Assembly: GCA_946480555.1 (NCBI GenBank)
Contig: CAMLLE010000037.1
Location: 1-11,788 of the forward strand
DNA: 11,788 bases
Reading direction: 5' to 3'
From: an uncultured Verrucomicrobia subdivision 3 bacterium
GTDB taxonomy: Bacteria > Verrucomicrobiota > Verrucomicrobiae > Limisphaerales > CAMLLE01
The translations under genes were made by a program, and so were the position numbers. Below are positions 1 through 5,895 of this stretch, piece after piece; within the stretch, counting starts at the first letter, position 1, and the number at the start of each line of letters is the position of its first letter. The notes under the pieces were generated by a model. That model ran no database searches, was not told where the DNA came from, and saw only the letters and a list, made by a program, of their open reading frames with translations.

Positions 1-1
1 G

Positions 2-2206
2 CAGTCGCTCAACGACTTGAATTTCCAGGTCGAAACCGCCGACGGCACGCAGTGGTTTCTGCATCGGTTCGGGCGAGTCGTTGCTTACGATGGAACCAAC
101 TGGTTCAGTTACGGCGTGGAGGATGGCGTCATCGATACGCCGGTGGGGATGATCGCCACGGCGAAAGGAGTCGTGTGGGTTGCGGGCAGTCACGGGAGAA
201 CGGCGGCCACGGCGCGCTTCGAGAACGGACAATGGACCCGGTTCATCCACGAGGAACTGGCGTGGGGCGTGGACTGGCGCGGCCTTTATGCCGCAACCGA
301 TGGTTCGGTCTGGTTCACTGCGGCGGTGGATTCCAGCGGACCGCCGCAGCATCGAAACGGCCTCCTGCAATTCCGCGACGGCAAATGGATTCATCATCAT
401 CAACCTGGCCGTGCGCCGACCGGCCGCGATGACACCGATCCGGAAACGCTTTTGCCCGCCACCCAACGGCCTGAGCCGGTTGGAAAATTTCTGTCTGTGG
501 CAGAATCGCGCGACGGCCGGATATGGACCGGGCGCAACATTCTTGCGTATCGGCAAGATGGGCATTGGAGTCTTCTGGCGCCGGAGACCAACCGGCAGTG
601 GGGCGTGATCGAAACCATGTTCACGAGCAGCAAGGGGGAGTTGTGGGTGGGCACGCGGCAATTTGGCATGCTGCGTTATGACGGCGGCCGCTGGGATCAT
701 TTCCAGGGCAAGGGCAGCCTGGTGGCGAACACCGTTCGCAGCATTGCGGAGACGGATGATGGCTCACTCTGGATTGCGACAGATCGCGATGTGAATCATT
801 TCGATGGCGCCACCTGGACCCCGAATGTGCTGCCGCCGCAGCTGAGCATCCCGCATGAAGGCGGAACGCTGAAGGCGTCGCCGGGCACCATTTGGATCAA
901 TCATTTCACGCCGGACTGGACTCGCCGCGCCTGGAGCAAGGCCGCACGGATCAACATCACCAACTGTGTGTTCTGGACGGTGAGTCACCTGTTCAAGGGG
1001 ATCCCGCCCGAAACCACCATCAAGCTGGCGCCGAAATCAGTCCCGCAACCCGGAAATATTTCCATCTTCTGGAGTGGTGTGGATCCATGGCGGGCGCCGC
1101 AGGATTCGCGGCTTCAATTTTCCTTCCGCCTTAACGACTCATCCTGGTCGCCGTTCACCTTCGACCTGGGCCAATCTTATTTCACATTGCCGCCCGGGCC
1201 GCACCGGTTCGAAGTCCGGGCACGCGACCAGAATTTCAACATCGATCCCACGCCGGCCGTGCTGGAGTTTGTGGTGTTGCCGCCCGTATGGCAGCAAGGC
1301 TGGTTCATCGCGCTGATGGTGCTGCTGGGTGGGCTGGCGCTCACGCAAAGCTTCCGGGTGTTCCTCGAGCGCGCGCAACTCCGCGTGAGCAACCGCGCCC
1401 TCGAAGCCGAGGTCAAGGAACGGGAGCGCGCCGAACAGGAGCTGAAGCAGCTTAACCTGGAACTGGATCAGCGCGTGAAGGCGCGTACGAACGAACTCGA
1501 AGTGGCCAACAAGGAACTGGAGGCGTTTTCCTATTCCGTCTCGCACGACCTGCGCGCGCCGTTGCGCAGCATCGATGGGTTCAGCCGCGCCCTGCTGGAG
1601 GACTACTCCGACAAGCTAGACTCGGAAGGCAAGGAAGACTTGATGGCCGTCCGCGCCGCCAGCCAGCGCATGGGCCAGCTCATCGACGACATGCTGCTGC
1701 TGGCCAAAGTGACGCGTTCGGAACTCCACCCCATGAACACCGACCTCAGTGAGATCGCGGTGGAGGTTGTGAATCAGCTGCGGCAAGCTGATCCAAAAAG
1801 GAAGGTGGACGTTCGCATTTCGCCTGGCCTGACCGCTGAAGCCGACCCGCGATTCATGCGCATTGTGTTTGAGAATCTCTTTGGCAACGCATGGAAGTTC
1901 ACGGGCAAGAAAGAAGATGCGCGGATCGAATTCGGGCGAAGCGATGATAATGGCACGGCGACATTCTTCATTCGCGACAATGGCGTCGGTTTCGACATGG
2001 CTTATGCGCACAAACTGTTTGGCGCCTTTCAACGGCTTCACGCCGTGACCGATTTTCCGGGCACCGGCATCGGCCTGGCCACCGTGCAACGGATCATTCA
2101 CCGGCAGGGCGGGCGCGTCTGGGCGGAAAGCGCGCTGGATCAAGGCGCCACATTCTATTTCACCCTGCCGCACCAGCTGCCAGCCAAGCCCTCCGAATCC
2201 GTCTAG
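2..2206 (+). CDS. Sensor histidine kinase with beta-propeller and Y_Y_Y sensor region (5' end cut off by the window)
   Basis: The frame is open to the left edge, so the gene starts outside the window; 734 codons are visible. The N-terminal part has repeats of the two-component-regulator propeller type, pattern DG-x-[LIV]-W...G...[FY]DG-x-x-W (for example DGSLWIATDRDVNHFDGATW near 760-830). A Y_Y_Y-type beta-sandwich follows at about 1095-1290, then one membrane helix (WFIALMVLLGGLAL, about 1300-1345) and a charged coiled coil (about 1365-1515). The HisKA motif SVSHDLRAPLRS has its phospho-accepting His at 1544-1546. The HATPase domain shows an N box (FENLFGNAWKF, near 1868), a G1 box (DNGVGF, near 1976) and a G2 box (GTGIGLA, near 2060). 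In this family the propeller and Y_Y_Y parts are usually periplasmic sensors and the kinase is cytoplasmic. It ends soon after the ATPase domain with no receiver or DNA-binding domain, so it needs a separate response regulator, not seen here. The ligand is unknown. A 439-bp gap separates it from the flagellar genes, so a link to motility is not shown. Confidence 0.93.
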   Translation, partial: QSLNDLNFQVETADGTQWFLHRFGRVVAYDGTNWFSYGVEDGVIDTPVGMIATAKGVVWVAGSHGRTAATARFENGQWTRFIHEELAWGVDWRGLYAATDGSVWFTAAVDSSGPPQHRNGLLQFRDGKWIHHHQPGRAPTGRDDTDPETLLPATQRPEPVGKFLSVAESRDGRIWTGRNILAYRQDGHWSLLAPETNRQWGVIETMFTSSKGELWVGTRQFGMLRYDGGRWDHFQGKGSLVANTVRSIAETDDGSLWIATDRDVNHFDGATWTPNVLPPQLSIPHEGGTLKASPGTIWINHFTPDWTRRAWSKAARINITNCVFWTVSHLFKGIPPETTIKLAPKSVPQPGNISIFWSGVDPWRAPQDSRLQFSFRLNDSSWSPFTFDLGQSYFTLPPGPHRFEVRARDQNFNIDPTPAVLEFVVLPPVWQQGWFIALMVLLGGLALTQSFRVFLERAQLRVSNRALEAEVKERERAEQELKQLNLELDQRVKARTNELEVANKELEAFSYSVSHDLRAPLRSIDGFSRALLEDYSDKLDSEGKEDLMAVRAASQRMGQLIDDMLLLAKVTRSELHPMNTDLSEIAVEVVNQLRQADPKRKVDVRISPGLTAEADPRFMRIVFENLFGNAWKFTGKKEDARIEFGRSDDNGTATFFIRDNGVGFDMAYAHKLFGAFQRLHAVTDFPGTGIGLATVQRIIHRQGGRVWAESALDQGATFYFTLPHQLPAKPSESV

Positions 2207-2223
2207 AGCGGTTACCAGAAGAA

Positions 2224-2309
2224 ATTTCCGACAACCGCGGAGACGCGGAGCAATCAAAATAGGGCTTCCTCCGCGCCTCTGCGCCTCCGCGGTGAGATGA
2301 TCCGGAAAT
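2224..2309. repeat. REP-like imperfect inverted repeat (ccgcggagacgcggag family)
   Basis: The arms accgcggagacgcggag (2234-2250) and ctctgcgcctccgcggt (2277-2293) pair at 15 of 17 positions around a 26-nt loop. A second, outer pair, ATTTCCG (2224-2230) and CGGAAAT (2303-2309), frames the hairpin. The sequence type ('ccgcggagacgcagaggcgcgg' and variants) recurs between genes in many GC-rich bacteria and gives the false peptide 'TAEAQRR' when translated; that recurrence is from general knowledge. It lies 17 nt past the kinase stop codon, so it could also help end or protect that transcript, but no T-run follows. Confidence 0.72.
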
Positions 2310-2505
2310 GAATTTGGAGAAACGCTATAATCAGCCGGGCACGACTGCTGCATCGTCCGGTTCCCCCGCGAGAGAAGATTCACGCGCGCCTACGCATCGC
2401 TTCGGCCTCCGCGTGCGGTGAAACCACCCCTCCGCAGAATCACTGAGCAGTTCCGTTCCGGCGGTTCCCGGCACAATTTGCACGGCGCTCAGTCTTCCGA
2501 GGCAA

Positions 2506-2522
2506 AAATTTCCCGGAAATTT
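2506..2522. promoter_or_regulatory. Perfect 17-bp palindrome, candidate activator (UAS) site
   Basis: AAATTTCC-C-GGAAATTT is perfectly self-complementary around one central base (2514). Its centre lies 100 bp upstream of the -24 GG of the sigma-54 promoter candidate, within the range where sigma-54 enhancer-binding activators usually bind. A related element in reverse orientation, TCCGGGAA, sits at 2553-2560; the two centres (2514 and 2556) are 42 bp apart, close to four helical turns. The role is inference. Confidence 0.4.
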
Positions 2523-2612
2523 CTCTCAAGTTCACCCTTGAAACGCTCGAAATCCGGGAAGCACCCGACCGTCTCCCTGAGTTTGCGGCTTCCTCAGCTA
2601 CTTTATAACGAC

Positions 2613-2632
2613 TGGCAGACCACCTGCTAAAC
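2613..2632 (+). promoter_or_regulatory. Sigma-54 (-24/-12) promoter candidate for the fliA-motAB operon
   Basis: TGGCAG-ACCAC-CTGCT matches the sigma-54 consensus (TGGCAC-N5-TTGCW), with GG at 2614-2615 and GC at 2626-2627 separated by exactly 10 bases. The nine bases CTGCTAAAC and the TGGCA block recur with the same spacing ahead of flgF (5866-5885). The predicted start of transcription is about 2639, only about 7 nt before the ATG at 2646. Sigma-54 promoters need an AAA+ activator; none is encoded here. Confidence 0.68.
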
Positions 2633-2645
2633 CGACGGCAGTCGC

Positions 2646-2882
2646 ATGAAGTCGTTGATGATTCTAGGGTCTATTATCGGTTTTCTGATAGGTGCCGCCT
2701 TTGCGTTGGGCACCCAGAGCTCATGGCCAACCTCGTTATGGCGCGCCTCCGTGGCCGCCCTGGCGGGAGGGATTCTGATTCGTTGGTGGGGGAAAATGTG
2801 GATGAACGGCTTGCGCGACTCGCTCCAACAGCGCCGCTACTCGCGTCCGTCAATCGCAACCAAAACTGCCAACAAGGTATGA
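2646..2882 (+). CDS. Small two-helix membrane protein of unknown function, first gene of the fliA operon
   Basis: This 78-aa protein has a hydrophobic helix at residues about 4-22 (LMILGSIIGFLIGAAFALG), a short polar turn, a second helix at about 31-47 (RASVAALAGGILIRWW) and a basic tail rich in Arg and Lys. I do not recognise the family. Evidence that it is a gene: it starts 13 nt after a sigma-54 promoter candidate, and its stop overlaps the fliA start in an ATGA junction (2879-2882), the usual sign of translational coupling. No Shine-Dalgarno is visible before the ATG, which fits a near-leaderless transcript. Its position suggests a membrane-bound role in flagellar assembly, placement or stator function, but that is inference from context alone. 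It could instead serve mainly to couple translation of fliA. Confidence 0.68.
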   Translation: MKSLMILGSIIGFLIGAAFALGTQSSWPTSLWRASVAALAGGILIRWWGKMWMNGLRDSLQQRRYSRPSIATKTANKV

Positions 2883-3715
2883 AACCCCGTTCCAGTGCCA
2901 ACCAGGCCGTCATAGCCGAAAACCGCCCCACTCCGCAGGAACTGTGGAAGCGTTATCATCGCCGGACCGATCCCTCCGCCGAGAACGCGTTGGTGGAACA
3001 ATATCTCCCGCTCGTCCGCACCGTCGTCGCACGCCTTGCGATGACCCTGCCCGAGCACGTGGATCAAGATGACTTGAACAGCGCGGGCCTGGTCGGCCTG
3101 TTGCAAGCGCTGCGCAACTACGATCCCGGTTGTGGAACTTCCTTTGAAACCTACGCCCGCGTGCGCATCCGCGGCGCCATGCTGGATGAACTGCGCCGCA
3201 TGGATTGGGTGCCCCGGACCATTCACGAAAAGGCCCGCCGAATCCAGGAAGTGATCAACCAACTCGAACAAAAGCTGGGCCGCGCGCCTACGGAGGAACA
3301 GATGGCCAAGGCGCTGAACATCAGCGTGGAAGAATACACCGAATTGCTGGATGAAATCCGCCCCGCGGCGTTCGTCTGCCTGGATTCCACCGCCAGCAGC
3401 GACGGCAATGACAGCGGCAATCTTTACGAAGTGGTGGCCAATCCGAACGAGGACAGCCCGATTGAAGAAGTTTCGCGCCGCGAATTGAAGGACGTCGTCC
3501 TCAAGCGCCTGCAGCATCTGCCGGAAATCCAGCGCAAGGTGCTCGCGCTTTATTACCACGAAGATCTTCATCTGCGGGAAATCGCCGAAGTCTTCGGCCT
3601 CACCGAGTCACGTATTTGCCAGATTCATTCCCAGGCCATTCTCTCGATCCGCGCTTACATCCAGCGTTATGAAGCGGGCATCGCCGGGAACGCCGTTCTT
3701 CCGAAGCGCGCATGA
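2879..3715 (+). CDS. fliA: Flagellar RNA polymerase sigma factor FliA (sigma-28)
   Basis: The 278-aa protein directs RNA polymerase to late flagellar genes (filament, chemotaxis). Region 2 spans about residues 37-110 (AENALVEQYLPLVRTVVARL ... DLNSAGLVGLLQALRNYDP ... FETYARVRIRGAMLDELRRM). Region 3 is about 115-162 (QKLGRAPTEEQMAKAL). Region 4 is about 201-258, with the helix-turn-helix LREIAEVFGLTESRICQIH. The sequence GAMLDELRRMDWVPR is typical of the FliA/WhiG group. I chose the ATG at 2879 because it overlaps the upstream stop (ATGA) and leaves an N-terminus of normal length. The same frame is open back to 2723, but that would put 52 extra residues inside the preceding gene. The stop overlaps the motA start by 4 bp. 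The usual anti-sigma partner FlgM is not found in this window. Confidence 0.95.
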   Translation: MKPRSSANQAVIAENRPTPQELWKRYHRRTDPSAENALVEQYLPLVRTVVARLAMTLPEHVDQDDLNSAGLVGLLQALRNYDPGCGTSFETYARVRIRGAMLDELRRMDWVPRTIHEKARRIQEVINQLEQKLGRAPTEEQMAKALNISVEEYTELLDEIRPAAFVCLDSTASSDGNDSGNLYEVVANPNEDSPIEEVSRRELKDVVLKRLQHLPEIQRKVLALYYHEDLHLREIAEVFGLTESRICQIHSQAILSIRAYIQRYEAGIAGNAVLPKRA

Positions 3716-4581
3716 TCATCATCATCGGCATGATTGTGGTGACGGCCTCCATCCTCGGAGGCTTTCTCTGGGGCGGGGGAAACCTGCACGCCCTGTGGCA
3801 TCCGAACGAACTCGTCGTCATCGGCGGCGGCGCGCTCGGCGGCCTCATCATCATGTCGCCGAAGAAGGTGCTCATCGACATGGCCAAGGGCATCATGACG
3901 TGCTTCAAAGGCGCGCCATACAATCGCGCCGCCTATGACGAGCTGCTGAAAGTCCTTTATGAATTGTTCCTGCTCGGCCGCCGCAACGGCATGATTGCCC
4001 TGGAAGAACACGTGACCGATCCCAAGAACAGTTCGATCTTCAAAAAGTATCCGCTCTTCTCCGCAAACCATCACGCAGTGGAATTCCTCTGCGGCAGCCT
4101 GCGCCCGATCATCGACGGCAAGATCAAGCCGGACCAGCTCCGCATGTTGCTCGATGTGGAAATTAACCGCATGGAAATCGAGCATCACGCGCCCACAAGC
4201 GTGCTGACGAAAACCGCCGACGCCATGCCCGGATTCGGCATCGTGGCCGCCGTGCTGGGCATCATCATCACGATGGCTTCAATCTCCGGCGCGGTCGAAG
4301 TGATCGGTGAGAAGGTCGCGTCTGCGCTGGTCGGAACGTTCCTCGGCATTCTGCTTTCCTACGGTTACATGAATCCGCTGGCGACGAACCTCGAGTTCAT
4401 CGGCGAAGCGGAACTGGATTTCACCAAGTGCATTTCCGCCTGTGTGGTTGGATTTGCAAACGGCATGGCGCCAGTCACGGCGGTGGAAATCGGCCGCCGC
4501 GGATTGAGCAGCGATCTGCGTCCGAGTGCGGAAGAACTTGAGCAGATGCTCAAAGCCCTCAAGGCGCCGGCCAAAGGCTGA
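3712..4581 (+). CDS. motA: Flagellar motor stator protein MotA
   Basis: MotA forms the ion-driven stator with MotB in the inner membrane and pushes on FliG of the rotor. The protein is 289 aa (E. coli 295 aa). It has two N-terminal membrane helices (about 2-20 and 34-50), a large cytoplasmic loop, and two more helices (about 172-192 and 201-220). The residues important in E. coli MotA fall at the same numbers here: R90 and E98 in the loop (GRRNGMIALE, rotor contact), P173 (DAMPGFGIVAAV) and P222 (SYGYMNPLA). The start ATG overlaps the fliA stop (ATGA at 3712-3715); a second ATG at 3730 is possible but would clip helix 1. motB follows two bases after its stop. Confidence 0.96.
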   Translation: MIIIIGMIVVTASILGGFLWGGGNLHALWHPNELVVIGGGALGGLIIMSPKKVLIDMAKGIMTCFKGAPYNRAAYDELLKVLYELFLLGRRNGMIALEEHVTDPKNSSIFKKYPLFSANHHAVEFLCGSLRPIIDGKIKPDQLRMLLDVEINRMEIEHHAPTSVLTKTADAMPGFGIVAAVLGIIITMASISGAVEVIGEKVASALVGTFLGILLSYGYMNPLATNLEFIGEAELDFTKCISACVVGFANGMAPVTAVEIGRRGLSSDLRPSAEELEQMLKALKAPAKG

Positions 4582-4583
4582 TC

Positions 4584-5375
4584 ATGGCAAAGAAACACGG
4601 CGGTCATCACGGTGGTTCGTGGAAGGTGGCTTACGCCGACTTCGTCACGGCCATGATGGCGTTGTTTCTCTGCCTCTGGCTCACGGCGCAAGACAGCAAG
4701 ATCAAGGACGCCGTCGAGCGCGCGTTCCGAAATCCGTTCTCCGCGGTGAACAAGGAATCCACCGGCATCATTCCCAATCCGGAAAAGGACGCCACTTCGC
4801 AAGGTTCCAAGAGCGACAGTGCCGGGAAATTCCAGACTGCCAATGCGGTCGAAATGGAAATGCTCCGCCACATCACGGAAGACCTCGCGCGCATGCTCGA
4901 ACAGATGGAAGACGCGGAGAACACCGTGCAACTCGACCTGACGCCCGAGGGGCTGCGGATCAATGTTTTCGATCGCTCGCAGAAACCGATTTTCGAGGAA
5001 GGCACCGATGTCTTCACGACCTATGGCGCGTGGGTGTTTCAAACGCTGGCCTGGGAAATTTCCCGCTACCAGACGTTCCGCATCGAGCTTGAGGGGCATA
5101 CCGAAGCCAGCACGCAAACTGGCCGCGAAGCGCATAGCAAATGGGAATTGTCGTCCGAACGCGCCAACGCCGCGCGCCGCAAGCTTCTGCAGAACGGTGT
5201 GGTGCCAAAACAGATTTTCAAAGTCTCGGGCTTCGCCGACAACCAGCCGATGCCGCACAGCCCGCCGAGTTCAGAACAGAACCGCCGCGTGACGGTGTTG
5301 TTGAAGGTGAATCAGCCGCAGCCCGAAGCGACCATGCTTTCCGCCGCCTCCAATCCCAATGAACGCCAACCGTGA
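4584..5375 (+). CDS. motB: Flagellar motor stator protein MotB
   Basis: MotB anchors the stator to peptidoglycan and carries the ion-binding aspartate. The 263-aa protein has a short basic and His/Gly-rich N-terminus and a single membrane helix at about 15-35 (VAYADFVTAMMALFLCLWL). D19 in this helix matches the essential D32 of E. coli MotB. A linker with charged segments follows, then an OmpA-like peptidoglycan-binding domain at about 136-242 with GHTEAS, LSSERANAARR, SGFADNQP and NRRVTVLL. A short Pro/Ser-rich tail ends the protein. An AAAGG sequence at 4573-4577 lies 6 nt before the start. Its last 17 bases overlap the following small gene. Whether H+ or Na+ is used cannot be settled here; the helix resembles proton-type MotB more than PomB. 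Confidence 0.95.
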   Translation: MAKKHGGHHGGSWKVAYADFVTAMMALFLCLWLTAQDSKIKDAVERAFRNPFSAVNKESTGIIPNPEKDATSQGSKSDSAGKFQTANAVEMEMLRHITEDLARMLEQMEDAENTVQLDLTPEGLRINVFDRSQKPIFEEGTDVFTTYGAWVFQTLAWEISRYQTFRIELEGHTEASTQTGREAHSKWELSSERANAARRKLLQNGVVPKQIFKVSGFADNQPMPHSPPSSEQNRRVTVLLKVNQPQPEATMLSAASNPNERQP

Positions 5376-5631
5376 CGCATTCGTTCCGCTGACTCCCGCG
5401 GCCAGGCCGTCGAAGCCCGGCGCCGATTCCAAGGTCACCGTTGTTGCCCAGGCTGCGAATCTTCAGCCGTTCCGTCCGTTGGGCCAGCCCGCGCCCGCGG
5501 CAACGGTACCCGCCGCTCATGCTGCCAGCTGCGAACCGCGCGTCACCGTCCAGCGCGACGGCGATCGCGTCACCAGCATCCAGGTGCAATGCAGCTGTGG
5601 CCAGGTGATTGAGCTGGCCTGCGTGTATTGA
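5359..5631 (+). CDS. Small cysteine-motif protein of unknown function, last gene of the fliA-motAB operon
   Basis: This 90-aa protein starts inside the end of motB (17-bp overlap) in another frame and continues 256 bases past it. The first 55 residues are rich in Ala, Pro and Gln and look disordered. The C-terminal third looks like a small beta fold: RVTVQRDGDRVTSIQVQC, then SCGQVIELACVY to the end. Cysteines at 58, 78, 80 and 88 (C-x19-C-x-C-x7-C) could bind a metal ion or form disulfides. There is no signal peptide or membrane helix, so it is probably cytoplasmic. I do not recognise the family; it is not like FlgM or a known flagellar chaperone. Being in the motAB operon suggests a motility role, which is inference. 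No Shine-Dalgarno is visible, so translation may be coupled to motB. Confidence 0.66.
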   Translation: MNANRDAFVPLTPAARPSKPGADSKVTVVAQAANLQPFRPLGQPAPAATVPAAHAASCEPRVTVQRDGDRVTSIQVQCSCGQVIELACVY

Positions 5632-5672
5632 GCCACGCGCTCAAATCTCTTCCGCAGGTTCCTCCGCTTCAT

Positions 5673-5757
5673 AATTCCTACTCTTAATCCTGACTCGTAA
5701 TCTCTTCCGTCTGCCGTGGACCTGAAGATTAAGAATTAAGATTAAGAGTTAAGAATT
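5673..5757. repeat. AT-rich imperfect inverted repeat with TTAAGA units
   Basis: The left arm (5673-5702, aattcctactcttaatcc...) pairs with the right arm (5727-5757, gattaagaattaag...) at most positions, with one bulged base, around a 24-nt loop. The right arm itself consists of about four near-copies of a 7-base unit (A/G)TTAAGA. The block is very AT-rich against GC-rich surroundings. It lies 41 nt past the stop of the last gene of the fliA operon and before the flgF promoter, so it may act as a transcript end or a barrier between operons. No T-run follows, so a classical terminator is not shown. Confidence 0.6.
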
Positions 5758-5773
5758 GAGAAGAAGGGGGGAA

Positions 5774-5803
5774 TCCCCGGCAAAATCTGCAAACCTCCCG
5801 GAA
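5774..5803. promoter_or_regulatory. Pair of CCCGG elements upstream of the flgF promoter, possible activator sites
   Basis: TCCCCGGCA (5774-5782) and TCCCGGAA (5796-5803) lie 21 bp apart centre to centre, about two helical turns. The second contains the same eight bases TCCCGGAA as the core of the palindrome at 2506-2522 ahead of the other sigma-54 promoter. Their distance from the -24 element (about 70-90 bp) suits an enhancer-binding protein. In GC-rich DNA such short matches can arise by chance. Confidence 0.25.
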
Positions 5804-5865
5804 GGAACTGCCCGCTGCCCGACCTGTTTCCGCTGATTTTCCCACAAAACGGCAGTTCTTCCCCA

Positions 5866-5885
5866 TGGCACATGCGCTGCTAAAC
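5866..5885 (+). promoter_or_regulatory. Sigma-54 (-24/-12) promoter candidate for the flgF-flgK operon
   Basis: TGGCAC-ATGCG-CTGCT matches the sigma-54 consensus, with GG at 5867-5868 and GC at 5879-5880 separated by exactly 10 bases. It shares TGGCA, the A two bases further on, and CTGCTAAAC with the promoter candidate at 2613-2632 (15 of 20 positions, no gaps). The predicted start of transcription is near 5892, about 4 nt before the flgF ATG at 5896, so the message would be almost leaderless. Confidence 0.72.
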
Positions 5886-5895
5886 AGACTCGGAA

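Larger units (their letters stand above)
2207..2645. other. Gene-free region between the kinase gene and the flagellar operon
   Basis: I see no convincing gene in these 439 bases. The left half holds a REP-like inverted repeat (2224-2309). The middle has a lone TATAAT at 2326-2331 with no -35 partner. The right half holds a perfect 17-bp palindrome (2506-2522), a second TCCGGGAA element (2553-2560) and a sigma-54 promoter candidate (2613-2632). Open frames through this stretch (for example 2418-2630 on +, 1616-2383 on -) run through the repeat, palindrome or promoter and look non-coding. Confidence 0.7.

Noticed and set aside
17..19. TTG at 17 as the start of the kinase gene
   Set aside because: The frame is open upstream to the window edge and the propeller repeats are already under way, so the true start lies outside.
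2326..2331. TATAAT as a sigma-70 promoter
   Set aside because: No -35 element at the right distance and no extended -10, and no gene follows closely.
1616..2383. Long minus-strand frame (255 codons)
   Set aside because: It is antisense to the kinase ATPase domain, and its start region is the REP-like repeat, giving the familiar false peptide TAEAQRR.
2469..2482. CGGCACAATTTGCA as another sigma-54 promoter
   Set aside because: GG and GC are 8 bases apart instead of 10, which sigma-54 does not normally tolerate.
2583..2609. TTGCGG / TATAAC as a sigma-70 promoter for the fliA operon
   Set aside because: The spacer is only 15 bases and both boxes are weak; the sigma-54 element just after it is better and is repeated before flgF.
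2418..2630. 70-codon plus-strand frame before the small membrane protein
   Set aside because: It has a GTG start, no coding-like pattern, and it spans the palindrome and the sigma-54 promoter candidate.
2723..2878. Longer FliA start at ATG 2723
   Set aside because: It would add 52 residues unlike any sigma-28 N-terminus and overlap most of the 78-aa gene; ATG 2879 with the ATGA junction fits better.
2837..3571. 244-codon minus-strand frame opposite fliA
   Set aside because: It is a shadow of a GC-rich gene with clear sigma-factor domains on the plus strand.
4365..5258. 297-codon minus-strand frame opposite motA/motB
   Set aside because: It is antisense to two clearly recognised genes and shows no recognisable domain.
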